In this document: positions 1 to 7,798 of the stretch, one piece after another
Numbering within the stretch: the stretch's first letter is position 1
How the letters are laid out: each line of letters opens with the position of its first letter
Assembly: GCF_001269905.1 (NCBI RefSeq)
Contig: NZ_LHVK01000014.1
Coordinates: 124,397 to 188,396, forward strand
Reading direction: 5' to 3'
DNA length: 64,000 nt
Source of the DNA: Pseudomonas corrugata
Lineage (GTDB): Bacteria; Pseudomonadota; Gammaproteobacteria; Pseudomonadales; Pseudomonadaceae
The notes under the pieces: generated by a model
Told to the model about the DNA's origin: nothing
The model's input: the letters and a program-made list of their open reading frames with translations, nothing else
The model's database searches: none
Position numbers and translations under genes: made by a program

Positions 1-654
1 GCTGAATCTGGTGGCGATAGCTTTCTTGTCGGCGCTTTTGCCTATGGCATTGAAGAGGGTAGATACCGTCCCAAGGCTGAGTTCTTCCAGGACCGCCCAG
101 GCGGGTGGCAGCTCAGGGGAGGCATAGGTTGCAGCGTAATATCGGAAGTAGTTGTCACGCATGCGGTTTTCTATCCGCTGTTGTTGGAGCCCATCGGCTT
201 GCCGGCCCTTTTTGATGCGGTCGATATCTCGTCTGAGTTTGTTGCGTTCCTTATTCAATTGCTCCCGCAACGGACGCAACAGATCGGGGTGTGAGTATGA
301 AGAGGAGAAGACTGACGCGTCAGCTATCCAGTCAGGCCCGTACTTGGGGCACATATGATTGCTGATAGTCGCTCGTATGGCGACTTCGACACGTTCGATG
401 GCATCCATGGTGATGCGCCGTAACGAACCATCGAAGCGGTAGATATCGACGATTGCCTTCAGTTTGCTGCCGGGCTTGAAAGTATGTTCAGGATCTGACT
501 CCTGAAAGGGGCGCATATAGGGACTCAGGCGAAACAGCGTGACCACTTCGAGAAAACGCATGGCCCGATCATCGTTGGCGATGTGCAAACCTCGTTGCTT
601 TAGCAGTTCCAATTGTTGTTCTACGCTGAGAGCCGGTTTGTCGAAGGGCCTCAT
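1..654 (-). CDS. AbiF/AbiD-type abortive infection protein (Abi_2, HEPN), partial at left edge
   Basis: An open frame begins at ATG 654-652 and runs off the window start, giving 218 codons with no stop. The N-terminus (MRPFDKPALSVEQQLELLKQ) and the later VLEELSLGTVS block are typical of the Abi_2 family. Members are HEPN-fold proteins thought to act as RNA-cleaving toxins that abort phage infection. The HEPN signature R-x5-H is present as RATISNH (R94, H100). A GGAG ribosome site at 666-663 stands 8 nt before the ATG, which fixes the start. The gene lies on the 3' side of tRNA-Thr and looks more AT-rich than its neighbours, so horizontal acquisition is likely. A promoter and a short terminated RNA precede it, so expression probably depends on read-through of that RNA. 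The C-terminus is not visible; the family call is firm, the exact substrate unknown. Confidence 0.88.
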   Translation of the reverse strand, partial: MRPFDKPALSVEQQLELLKQRGLHIANDDRAMRFLEVVTLFRLSPYMRPFQESDPEHTFKPGSKLKAIVDIYRFDGSLRRITMDAIERVEVAIRATISNHMCPKYGPDWIADASVFSSSYSHPDLLRPLREQLNKERNKLRRDIDRIKKGRQADGLQQQRIENRMRDNYFRYYAATYASPELPPAWAVLEELSLGTVSTLFNAIGKSADKKAIATRFS

Positions 655-670
655 GTAGTTTTCTCCGGGC

Positions 671-733
671 AAAAAAAACCCGCACGATTTGAGCTTGCTG
701 ACTGGGTCAACCTAGGCTTGGCGGGTGTGTTGG
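671..733 (-). ncRNA. Candidate structured leader/antitoxin-like RNA upstream of abiF-type gene
   Basis: A strong promoter (739-766) would start a transcript near 731-733. About 60 nt later the sequence reads GCGGG followed by eight U (678-671), terminator-like, only 17 nt before the AbiF start codon. CCCGC at 725-721 can pair with GCGGG at 683-679, enclosing a 6-bp hairpin GTTGAC-CCA-GTCAGC (711-697). AbiF-family genes are known from published RNA-motif surveys to be preceded by a structured RNA (the abiF motif). I recognise the arrangement but have not matched the covariance model. A terminated RNA in front of a HEPN toxin is what a type III-like RNA antitoxin system would look like. Confidence 0.5.
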
Positions 734-738
734 GGTGC

Positions 739-766
739 ATTATAGGTCGGTGTAAGAGACCGTCAA
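739..766 (-). promoter_or_regulatory. Sigma70 promoter of the abiF leader RNA
   Basis: On the minus strand, TTGACG (766-761) and TATAAT (744-739) are separated by 16 bp. The -10 is a perfect consensus and the -35 matches five of six. This is one of the strongest-looking promoters in the window, which fits high expression of the small RNA relative to the gene behind it. Confidence 0.8.
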
Positions 767-886
767 CATTGTCCTGACGTGAAATTGTAACGGGTAGGAG
801 CGCAGGCAAGGTTCGGTCTGTGGATGCCGATAAGGCGATATCGGTCTTATCTAGCTCCTAGGAAGGTTCAACCTCCAGAAACAACA

Positions 887-912
887 AAGCCCTCGCATTT
901 CTGCGAGGGCTT
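887..912 (-). terminator. Rho-independent terminator of tRNA-Thr
   Basis: GCCCTCGCA (910-902 on the minus strand) pairs with TGCGAGGGC (897-889), a 9-bp stem with a 4-nt loop, 10 nt beyond the tRNA 3' end. The following bases (TTTGTTGTTT) are T-rich. Confidence 0.8.
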
Positions 913-921
913 CGTCTTGTA

Positions 922-997
<76 letters not shown>

Positions 998-1009
998 GTG
1001 TGGGCGACG

Positions 1010-1037
1010 ATTATAGCGATTGAGTGATTTCTGTAAA
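1010..1037 (-). promoter_or_regulatory. Promoter of tRNA-Thr
   Basis: TTTACA (1037-1032) and TATAAT (1015-1010) are 16 bp apart on the minus strand, and the -10 ends 12 bp before the tRNA 5' end. Confidence 0.75.
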
Positions 1038-1413
1038 CCCCTGAATTCTGACTATTTTTGCCGGGGGCGTAGGTCGGGTGGGAACCGGAAGCTTTCGTGG
1101 TTTGTACAGGGCCTGGCAGGTGCGGTTGTTCGGGATGTCCTGTAGCGGGCTTCGACCTGTTTGGCGCTGGTAGGGATGTAGATGCTGGTGCATTTCCAGC
1201 CCTGATTTCGACCGTTATGCCGATTTGCTTGAGCGCTTATGCACAACGGACCCGACTGGACGGGTGGCGTCTTGCGATTTTGTGACAGCCTTCTCATTCG
1301 CATGCAAATGACTGTTTTAATGGTTTTTTATTCTGATGAACAAAAAATGACCAGTCATGATTTGCTCAACAAAACGCGGATTTATTGGATCCCGGCATAT
1401 TCCATCAACAGAG
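1038..1413. other. Non-coding gap between tRNA-Thr promoter and methyltransferase pseudogene
   Basis: About 375 bases without a convincing gene on either strand. The half near 1300-1400 is distinctly AT-rich and holds a short inverted repeat ATGAC-CA-GTCAT (1347-1358). No terminator or promoter is clear. Confidence 0.5.
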
Positions 1414-2667
1414 TTATCCACAGGCTGTCTCACCTTGGCAACGCTCTGCCAGCAACATCAGGTTTCGTGGCGTAATGGGTGTGTCGCAGAAAGTGCCAAG
1501 GTGAACGTCGTAGCCTTTTTCAGTAAGGAAAAGTGCTCGATCCAACGCCAGCCAAAGCTCCAGTGGCCGTCGGAAAAGTCCGCGCACCAGTTCCAGGTTA
1601 CGCACCTCGACCAAGCGTTGATGACCCGCTGCTTCTACGGCGGCCCAATCTGGCGTGCCGATGATGGAGAGGTTTTTCAGGGCTGCCAGATCGATGCAGT
1701 ACTGGGCGAAGGATTTATCCAGCCACGCGGTGGGGAGCGAGGGGGTGGGGAGGTAGTCGTTGCGGCCTCGGATTTGTCGTTGCAGCAGGTCGAAACCCAG
1801 GCGCCAGGCCATGGACTGATCCCGTTGTCTGCGCACACGGGCTCCGGCGGTAACGGTTTCGGTCAGTGGCAAGCCGAGATCGTCGACGGACAGCTGTAGG
1901 GCAGAGCCTCGGGCGGCGTCGGACAGTGCCTGATAACAGTCAGCGCTGATGCGGTTATAACAGCAGGGTGCAATCGCCAGCTGGGCGCAACCGACGGCGC
2001 TGGCCAGTTGCATCAGCCGGACGTGCAGGTCGCCACAGGCGTGCAGGGCTACTGGCGTGTGCTCGGCCTGGATCGCCTGGGCGGCCTCCGGTGCCAATAC
2101 GTCTTGTTGCAGATGCGTGGCGGCCAGGTGGTGACGCTGGCTCAGTTGCTGGCCGTTGACGACCAATGCGGGATCGTATTCCAGGCACGTCAGCTGTTGA
2201 TCGCCGTGCAGCAAGCGTCTGCCGAGGTGGCCTTTGCCGGCGCACTAGTCGAGCCAATGGGTCGGTTCGGTGGAGAATTGCAGGCGGCTGGCGAAGGCTT
2301 CAATCTGCTGCCACTTGCGACCGGGCACGTCGACGTTGAGGCGCTGGGTCGGTGTTTCGAGCTGTTTGCCGGGTAATGCTGCGACGGTGCTCAATGCGTG
2401 GGAAAGCATCGCCAGCTCCGGAAACGGCGCTGGCGCCTGTTCAATCAGCCAGGGCTGGTGATGGTCGTTCTCTGCGTCTTCCAGCGAGCGCCTGCGTAGC
2501 CACTGGGCGAGTTCCGGATGGGACGCTTCCCAAGGCAGTTGCAAGTGGGTAAACGGGCGTGGTTTCCACAGCCTCTGGTGTGCCGTGAGAAATCCGTCCA
2601 GCTCGATGAAACGGGCGAGCAGCGCTGCGCCCGTCAACACCTCGGTTTCAGCGCCCCTGGCAGGCAT
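1414..2667 (-). pseudogene. SAM-dependent methyltransferase (Methyltransf_32-like), interrupted by an in-frame TAG
   Basis: One reading frame of 417 codons from ATG 2667 to TAA 1414 is broken only by TAG at 2247-2245. Just before the stop the protein reads STEPTHWLD; just after it CAGKGHLGRRLLHG. Family members have a Trp between them (the DWCAGKGHLGRRL SAM-binding motif), so TGG has become TAG. Downstream LHACGDLH and PCCYNR are intact, characteristic of this methyltransferase family. The stop falls in the cofactor site, so the 140-residue N-terminal product should be inactive. A downstream ATG at 2214 would restart after the motif. It overlaps the end of the permease gene by 20 nt, so it is probably the last gene of that operon. 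A recent nonsense mutation, read-through or a base-call error are the alternatives. Confidence 0.85.
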
Positions 2668-3337
2668 CGACGCGTAACCACCGTTCCAGCTGTTTGAAGC
2701 CTTGCACCAGCAGGAACGCTATCACCAGGTAGAACAAGCCGGCTGCGAAAAAAATCTCCACGGGCAGGTAGGTCCGGGCAATGATGGTACGGGCCATGCC
2801 GGTGAGTTCCAGCAGGGTCACGGTGCTCGCCAGGGCGCTGGCCTTGAGCATCAGGATCACTTCGTTGCTATAGGCCGGTAGTCCGATGCGCGCGGCCCGC
2901 GGCAGCATGATGTAGAACAGCGCCTTGGGCCGCGACATGCCCAGGGCTCGCGCGGCTTCGATCTCGCCTTTGGGGATGGCCTGGATCGCGCCGCGCAGGA
3001 TCTCGGCGATGTAGGCGGCGGTGTGCAAGGTCATGGTGGCGGTGGCGCACCAGAACGGATCCCGCAGGTATGGCCATAACGCACTGCTGCGTACGGCATC
3101 GAATTGCGCCAGGCCGTAATAGACCAGAAACAGTTGGACCAGCAGCGGCGTGCCACGGAAAAAGAAAATGTAGGCGTACGGCAATGCCCTTACGTACCAC
3201 AGGCGCGAGGAACGGGCGATGCCCAGCGGAATCGCCAGCAGCAGGCCGGCGATCACGGCTATGGCGACCAACTCCAGGGTCAGGGTCGCTCCCTGGGCCA
3301 GCCTCGGCATCCACTTGATGATGACTTCCCAGTTCAT
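2648..3337 (-). CDS. Polar amino-acid ABC transporter permease (HisM-like)
   Basis: A 229-residue inner-membrane permease beginning MNWEVIIKWMPRLAQGATLT. It has about five hydrophobic segments and the EAA-type loop AARALGMSRPKALFYIMLP that contacts the ATPase. It pairs with the upstream HisQ-like subunit. The start was chosen at ATG 3337, which overlaps the upstream stop as ATGA and has CAGGAG ahead of it; a longer open frame to 3715 only shadows the other permease. The set resembles the histidine/arginine/lysine/ornithine family, but the substrate cannot be read from the permease. Confidence 0.92.
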   Translation of the reverse strand: MNWEVIIKWMPRLAQGATLTLELVAIAVIAGLLLAIPLGIARSSRLWYVRALPYAYIFFFRGTPLLVQLFLVYYGLAQFDAVRSSALWPYLRDPFWCATATMTLHTAAYIAEILRGAIQAIPKGEIEAARALGMSRPKALFYIMLPRAARIGLPAYSNEVILMLKASALASTVTLLELTGMARTIIARTYLPVEIFFAAGLFYLVIAFLLVQGFKQLERWLRVDACQGR

Positions 3338-4029
3338 TGGGTACTCCTGGCAAAGCCGCGGGCGGCGCGTCGTTCCAGCAGATGCATGCCGGTCATGGCG
3401 AGGACGGTCAGACCCAGGTACATGAACGCGGCCACCATGTAGAAGGTGAAGGGTTGCTTGGACACGGTCACGCCGATCTGTGCGTGGCGCATGATCTCTT
3501 CCAGGCCGATCACCGAGACCAACGCGGTGTCCTTCATCAGGATCATGAACAGGTTGCCCAGGCCGGGCAGAGCAATGCGCCACATCTGCGGCATGATCAA
3601 TTTGGTGAAGATCCGCCATTTCGACAGACCCAGGGCCACGCCGGCTTCGCGGTGACCTTTGGGGATTGCCAGGATCGCGCCACGAAACACTTCCGTGGCG
3701 TAGGCGCCAAAGCACAGGCCCAAGGCGATGACGCCAGCGGAGAAGGGGTCGAGGGCCAGGTCCGGATTGCCGAAGTACTTACCCAACGCCCCCAGCAGAT
3801 TGATGGTGCCGAAGTAGATCAGCAGAACCCAGAGCAATTCCGGGACGCCGCGGACCAGTGTCGAATAGGTGCCGCCCAGCCATTGCAGCGGCTTGTGGGC
3901 AGATGTCTTGGCCAGGGCGCCCAGCAGGCCGAGCACAAGGCCCAGGCACAGGGCCGAGAGCGCCAGTTTGACGGTCATCAGTGCACCGGCGGCAAGCGCC
4001 GGGCCGAATCCGTAGAGGTCGATCATCAT
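3334..4029 (-). CDS. Polar amino-acid ABC transporter permease (HisQ-like)
   Basis: A 231-residue membrane subunit (MMIDLYGFGPALAAGALMTV) with the permease signature EAGVALGLSKWRIFTKLIMP. It forms a heterodimeric channel with the HisM-like protein, translated directly after it with a 4-nt ATGA overlap. ATG codons at 4029 and 4026 are both possible starts; no strong ribosome site separates them. A 78-nt gap lies between this gene and the binding-protein gene, where some attenuation is possible. Confidence 0.92.
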   Translation of the reverse strand: MMIDLYGFGPALAAGALMTVKLALSALCLGLVLGLLGALAKTSAHKPLQWLGGTYSTLVRGVPELLWVLLIYFGTINLLGALGKYFGNPDLALDPFSAGVIALGLCFGAYATEVFRGAILAIPKGHREAGVALGLSKWRIFTKLIMPQMWRIALPGLGNLFMILMKDTALVSVIGLEEIMRHAQIGVTVSKQPFTFYMVAAFMYLGLTVLAMTGMHLLERRAARGFARSTQ

Positions 4030-4107
4030 GGGTATGTGTTCATATCACGGCAGGCTTTGCTAAGTGCCGGCGCTGCGGTGCTGCAGCGCCGGCCAGGCAC
4101 GTTCGCA

Positions 4108-4863
4108 TCAGTAGATGTTGAACGGGAAGTACTTGTCGTTGATCTTTTTATAGGTACCGTCGGCAACGATTTCTTTCAGCGCGGCGTTCAGCTTGTTGCG
4201 CAGGTCGTCGTCACCCTTGCGTACGGCGATGCCGATCTTGTCACTTTCCACCACCGGGTCGCCCTTGAATTCGTAAGCGCGGCCGGCGTCGGTTTTCAGC
4301 CAGTCGTAGTTCACGTATTTGTCCGCCAGGATCGCGTCGACGCGGCCGGAGGTCAGGTCCAGGTAGGCGTTTTCCTGGGTGTCGTAGAGCTTGGCGGTGA
4401 TGTCGCTGCCCAGTTCGTCTTCCAGCCAGGTACCGGCGAGGGTCGCGCGTTGAGCACCGATGACCTTGCCTTTGAGCGAATCTTTATCGGTCTTGAACTC
4501 GACATTCTTCGGCGCGATGAATTGCAGTTTGTTGGAGTAGTACGGGTCGGTGAAGTCCACGGCCTGCTTACGCTCTTCAGTGATCGACAAAGAGGAGATC
4601 AGGAAGTCGAATTTCTTGGCGTTCAAGGCAGGGATGATGCCGTCCCAGTCGGAGGTGACCACTTCGCATTCGACTTTCATCTTGGCGCACAGGGCGTCGC
4701 CGATGTCCTTGTCGAAGCCCACGACCTGGCCGCTGGCGTCCTTGTTGTTGAACGGCGGATAGGCCGCTTCGATGCCCATCTTCAGCTTTTCGGCTGCCAT
4801 GGCATTGGCCGAAAACACCAGGGTGGCGGCTGCGGCCAAAAGGAACTTCTTGTAATTCTGCAT
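4108..4863 (-). CDS. Periplasmic polar amino-acid binding protein (HisJ/ArgT/AotJ-like)
   Basis: A 251-residue secreted receptor with a clear Sec signal peptide (MQNYKKFLLAAAATLVFSA, cleavage near AMAA-EK). The mature start KLKMGIEAAYPPFNNKD and the internal DFLISSLSITEERKQAVDFT block are typical of SBP_bac_3 proteins for basic amino acids. ATG 4863 was preferred over GTG 4869 because GGAG sits 8 nt upstream of it. It supplies substrate to the two permeases and the ATPase of this operon. Lysine/arginine/ornithine or histidine is the likely ligand, inferred from family only. Confidence 0.93.
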   Translation of the reverse strand: MQNYKKFLLAAAATLVFSANAMAAEKLKMGIEAAYPPFNNKDASGQVVGFDKDIGDALCAKMKVECEVVTSDWDGIIPALNAKKFDFLISSLSITEERKQAVDFTDPYYSNKLQFIAPKNVEFKTDKDSLKGKVIGAQRATLAGTWLEDELGSDITAKLYDTQENAYLDLTSGRVDAILADKYVNYDWLKTDAGRAYEFKGDPVVESDKIGIAVRKGDDDLRNKLNAALKEIVADGTYKKINDKYFPFNIY

Positions 4864-4876
4864 ATGCACTGCTCCG

Positions 4877-5650
4877 TTAGCGGTTGCTGGACATGAATTG
4901 TTTACAGCGTGCCGAAAGCGGGTTTTCGAAGACCTGCTGTGGCGATCCTTGTTCTTCGACCAGGCCCTGATGCAGGAACACCACTTCGCTGGAGACCTGA
5001 CGGGCGAACCCCATTTCGTGGGTCACCAACAGCATGGTGCGACCTTCTTCGGCCAGAGCGCGGATCACATTAAGTACTTCCTGGACCATTTCCGGGTCAA
5101 GGGCGGAGGTGGGCTCGTCGAACAGGATCACTTTGGGTTGCATCGCCAGGGTGCGAGCGATGGCGGCGCGTTGCTGCTGGCCGCCTGACAGCTCGGCGGG
5201 ATAGGCATGGCGCTTGTCGGCGATGCCGACCTTGGCCAGCAAGGCTTCGGCTACTTCAACCGCTTCGGCCTTACTCTGGCCGAGCACCCGGCGTGGGGCT
5301 TCGGTGATGTTGTCGAGCACGCTCATGTGTGGCCAGAGGTTAAAGTTTTGAAACACAAAGCCAATCTCACTGCGCATGCGATTGATCTGTTTGCCGTCGG
5401 CGGCCACCAGTTCACCGTTTTTCGCAGCCTTGAGCTTGAGCGCTTCACCGGCCACCAGGATCTCGCCCTGATTGGGATTCTCCAGCAGGTTGATGCAACG
5501 CAGGAACGTGGACTTGCCAGAGCCGGAGGAGCCCAGGATCGAGATCACATCGCCGTCGCGGGCGGTCAGCGAGACGCCTTTGAGCACCTCCAGCTGTCCG
5601 TAGCGTTTGTGCAGGTTGCGGATTTCAAGCGCGGGCGTGGCCTGGGCCAT
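4877..5650 (-). CDS. Polar amino-acid ABC transporter ATP-binding protein (HisP-like)
   Basis: A 257-residue ATPase. Walker [10 protein letters not shown] is at 40-48, the signature LSGGQQQR at 154-161 and Walker B VILFDEP at 174-180. It energises uptake through the HisQM-like channel. It is the first gene of the minus-strand operon; AGGA stands before ATG 5650. Gene order ATPase, receptor, permease, permease matches the transporter found near mutY in other pseudomonads. Confidence 0.94.
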   Translation of the reverse strand: MAQATPALEIRNLHKRYGQLEVLKGVSLTARDGDVISILGSSGSGKSTFLRCINLLENPNQGEILVAGEALKLKAAKNGELVAADGKQINRMRSEIGFVFQNFNLWPHMSVLDNITEAPRRVLGQSKAEAVEVAEALLAKVGIADKRHAYPAELSGGQQQRAAIARTLAMQPKVILFDEPTSALDPEMVQEVLNVIRALAEEGRTMLLVTHEMGFARQVSSEVVFLHQGLVEEQGSPQQVFENPLSARCKQFMSSNR

Positions 5651-5926
5651 GTGCGGTCCTCATGGTGTGTGCTCCCTTGCTGTTGGTGGCCTTCCTTGGC
5701 GAGGCGGCCAAGCTAGCATGCGTCCGAATGGCCGCCAACAGCGCTACGGATGGTAAACCGGTGATGTGCGGCAGTTTGTCGCATCGGTACAGCAGACTGT
5801 CGCGCCATCAACAACCGAACGGCTGTTTGAACCGTGTTTGCCGGTGAAAATCCCCGGGAGTCGCGTAAAAAAAGGCGCGATGGTGCCAGCTTTGGGCGGG
5901 GGTTGGAAGGGTTAACCGGATGAGCG

Positions 5927-6343
5927 TTACTCTGGCCCTTTCGCAACGGTCCAATCTTCGGTGCGCAGTCCCGGAACTCTTTCAAACTCCTTCAGATTGT
6001 TGGTTATCACGATCAGCCCGAGAGAACGGGCATGGCCGGCAATCATTTGGTCGTAAGGGCCGATTGGCTTGCCTGCCTTCGCCAGTTCGGCTCGAATCAT
6101 TCCGGTATGTGCGGCAGCTTCATAACCAAATGGTAGAACCTCAAGGCGAGCACAGAAGCCTTCGATGACGGCGAGATTTCTTTCTGGGGCGCAAGACTTT
6201 TCTGCGCCGTAGATCAGCTCCATCAGCGTAACGGCACTAATGCAAAGCTGGCCGTGATGCAGATTGAAAGCTTCTCTGACCATCTGGGGTTTGTTCTTGA
6301 TGGTGAAAATACAGATGTTGGTATCCAGCATGAATTTGATCAT
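5927..6343 (-). CDS. vapC: VapC-family PIN-domain toxin
   Basis: A 138-residue PIN ribonuclease. The acidic catalytic set is visible: D7 (MLDTNI), E42 (LMELIYGAEKS) and D98 (GPYDQMIAGHA), followed by TNNLKEF. Such toxins cleave tRNA or rRNA when the antitoxin is degraded. The upstream antitoxin gene ends 1 nt before this ATG, giving the usual antitoxin-first operon. It lies in the accessory block between the ABC transporter and tRNA-Phe. The RNA target is not predictable. Confidence 0.93.
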   Translation of the reverse strand: MIKFMLDTNICIFTIKNKPQMVREAFNLHHGQLCISAVTLMELIYGAEKSCAPERNLAVIEGFCARLEVLPFGYEAAAHTGMIRAELAKAGKPIGPYDQMIAGHARSLGLIVITNNLKEFERVPGLRTEDWTVAKGPE

Positions 6344-6574
6344 TTAGAAGGGTTCACGCTCCTGATCGGCGGGCTGATCGCGGTCTGTCATAAAGTCAGC
6401 TGTCACGGTATCTCCATCGAACCAGCTGTCCCATGCTTCTCCGGCCGGGGTAATGATTCGGGCTCTGCCGACGGCGATTACATCTACGCGCTTCACGTCG
6501 CTTGGCATCGCCACTGCTTTGGGAAGCCGGACCGCTTGGCTGCGGTTGCTCATGAAAAGGGTGGTTTGTTCCAT
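6344..6574 (-). CDS. vapB: VapB-family antitoxin
   Basis: A 76-residue protein starting MEQTTLFMSNRSQAVRLPKA, the swapped-hairpin AbrB-type DNA-binding start seen in VapB antitoxins. The C-terminus (TVTADFMTDRDQP) is acidic and probably wraps the toxin. The start at 6574 was chosen over 6604 because GGAG precedes it and the family begins at this methionine. It would neutralise VapC and repress its own promoter. Confidence 0.9.
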   Translation of the reverse strand: MEQTTLFMSNRSQAVRLPKAVAMPSDVKRVDVIAVGRARIITPAGEAWDSWFDGDTVTADFMTDRDQPADQEREPF

Positions 6575-6748
6575 CAGGAGTCCTCCACGAATCCAAAAAT
6601 CCAAGCGTAGGCTACCACTGGGATATGGCGATGGGATATACGATTCTGACGGCTGCCGGTGGCGCGGATGCTTCCAATCGATCTAAACCTACGACTGCGA
6701 CCCGAATCAAAAGGGAACCTGTATGGGCGAACCGTGGGAGTTATCGCC

Positions 6749-7198
6749 ATGAAGCTTTTTCGTTGCTTTTTGTTGCCCTTCACGAGCTTAGGGGTATTAC
6801 TTTTTTCCATCATGCTCAACGCCACCAACCTCGCTCCAATAGACAGCGCCGGCGTGCAGGTTCAGCCGCTGCAGCAAAACGGCATCACCTACCTGTCCGG
6901 TGGTATCGGCGAAGACGAAGCCCGGGCCATCGGGCAGGCGCACGGGTACAACCTGCATATGACTTTTGCGGTCGGGCCTGAAAACAAATACATCCCGGAT
7001 GTGCACGTCACGATTCACAACGCGTCGGGGCAAACACTGCTGACGCTGGATGACGCGGGACCGCTGGTTTATGTGCAGCTGCCGCCGGGCAAATACACCG
7101 TGATGGCGACACGCAATGGCGAGGAGCGTCGCGACACCGCCGACATAGGCAGCGGGGCCGCACGCAATCTGGTGTTCCATTGGAACGGTGACGAATAG
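6749..7198 (+). CDS. Exported carboxypeptidase-regulatory-like domain protein
   Basis: A 149-residue protein with a hydrophobic N-terminal export segment (MKLFRCFLLPFTSLGVLLFS). Its C-terminal half (VHVTIHNASGQTLLTLDDAG ... LPPGKYTVMATRNGEERR) reads as a small beta-sandwich of the carboxypeptidase-regulatory type. It resembles a common pseudomonad exported protein of unknown role. The start at 6749 was chosen because the signal segment begins there. It converges on the next gene with 9 nt between stops. Periplasmic location is inferred. Confidence 0.75.
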   Translation: MKLFRCFLLPFTSLGVLLFSIMLNATNLAPIDSAGVQVQPLQQNGITYLSGGIGEDEARAIGQAHGYNLHMTFAVGPENKYIPDVHVTIHNASGQTLLTLDDAGPLVYVQLPPGKYTVMATRNGEERRDTADIGSGAARNLVFHWNGDE

Positions 7199-7207
7199 CC
7201 AATCGGC

Positions 7208-7654
7208 TTACTCGCCGGCGGGCTCTTCCATCGATTGGCGATAACGGTCCAGCGCTTCGCCGAAGTCCTTGATGAATTCAGGGGTGCTGAGCCAGCGTTG
7301 TGCCGTTTCGCGGTCCATGTCGTCGGCCCACATGCGGTAATCCACCAGCATGTCGGCGGCCAGATTGGTTGCTGCCATGCTTTCGTTCTCGGCGTTCTTC
7401 AGGTCCAGCAGGCCTGGACGTTCGCTGATCATCACGCTCAGGGAAGACAGCAGCGTGTCGAGCAATTCGCTTCGGCTGACAGCTTCGGCTTCACGTAGCT
7501 TGGCGAACAGCTCCAGCACATAGACGGGCGGCTGCGCGGTGGCATGGGCTGGGTCGCCGTACATTGGAATGGACTTACGCCCGGTCATGCGGATCTGCTT
7601 CGCTTTGTCTTTGGCACGCTTGGCGCGTTTCTGCTGCTTGTTCAATGAGGCCAT
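7208..7654 (-). CDS. Conserved small protein with NKQQKR basic N-terminus (paralog A)
   Basis: A 148-residue hypothetical protein. Its lysine/arginine-rich N-terminus MASLNKQQKRAKRAKDKAKQ is followed by an acidic helical body (LFAKLREAEAVSRSELLDTL). It is clearly related to the product at 9097-9504, which starts MASANKQQKRNQRAKAKAKQ and shares the same layout. The basic tail suggests nucleic-acid or ribosome contact, but no function is known to me. A DUF1016 nuclease gene lies between the two copies. Confidence 0.8.
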   Translation of the reverse strand: MASLNKQQKRAKRAKDKAKQIRMTGRKSIPMYGDPAHATAQPPVYVLELFAKLREAEAVSRSELLDTLLSSLSVMISERPGLLDLKNAENESMAATNLAADMLVDYRMWADDMDRETAQRWLSTPEFIKDFGEALDRYRQSMEEPAGE

Positions 7655-7798
7655 TGGGCTTCGGTTTCCAATTCGTCAGGTGGCAGTGCCCGGCTCAAGC
7701 CATTTCGGCACGGTCGGTGGTCTGTTAGGCGGGTAGTTTACCGCTTCGGACTCGGATAATGCCCCCTTGGAACGCATCTGCGGATCGGCGCAAGGGTG

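Noticed and set aside
1414-1422. Perfect DnaA-box-like TTATCCACA
   Set aside because: A single copy formed by the last codons and TAA of the methyltransferase frame; no cluster of boxes or origin genes nearby, so probably chance.
3338-3715. Longer start for the HisM-like permease
   Set aside because: The extension overlaps the HisQ-like gene out of frame; the ATGA overlap at 3337 and family length support the shorter form.
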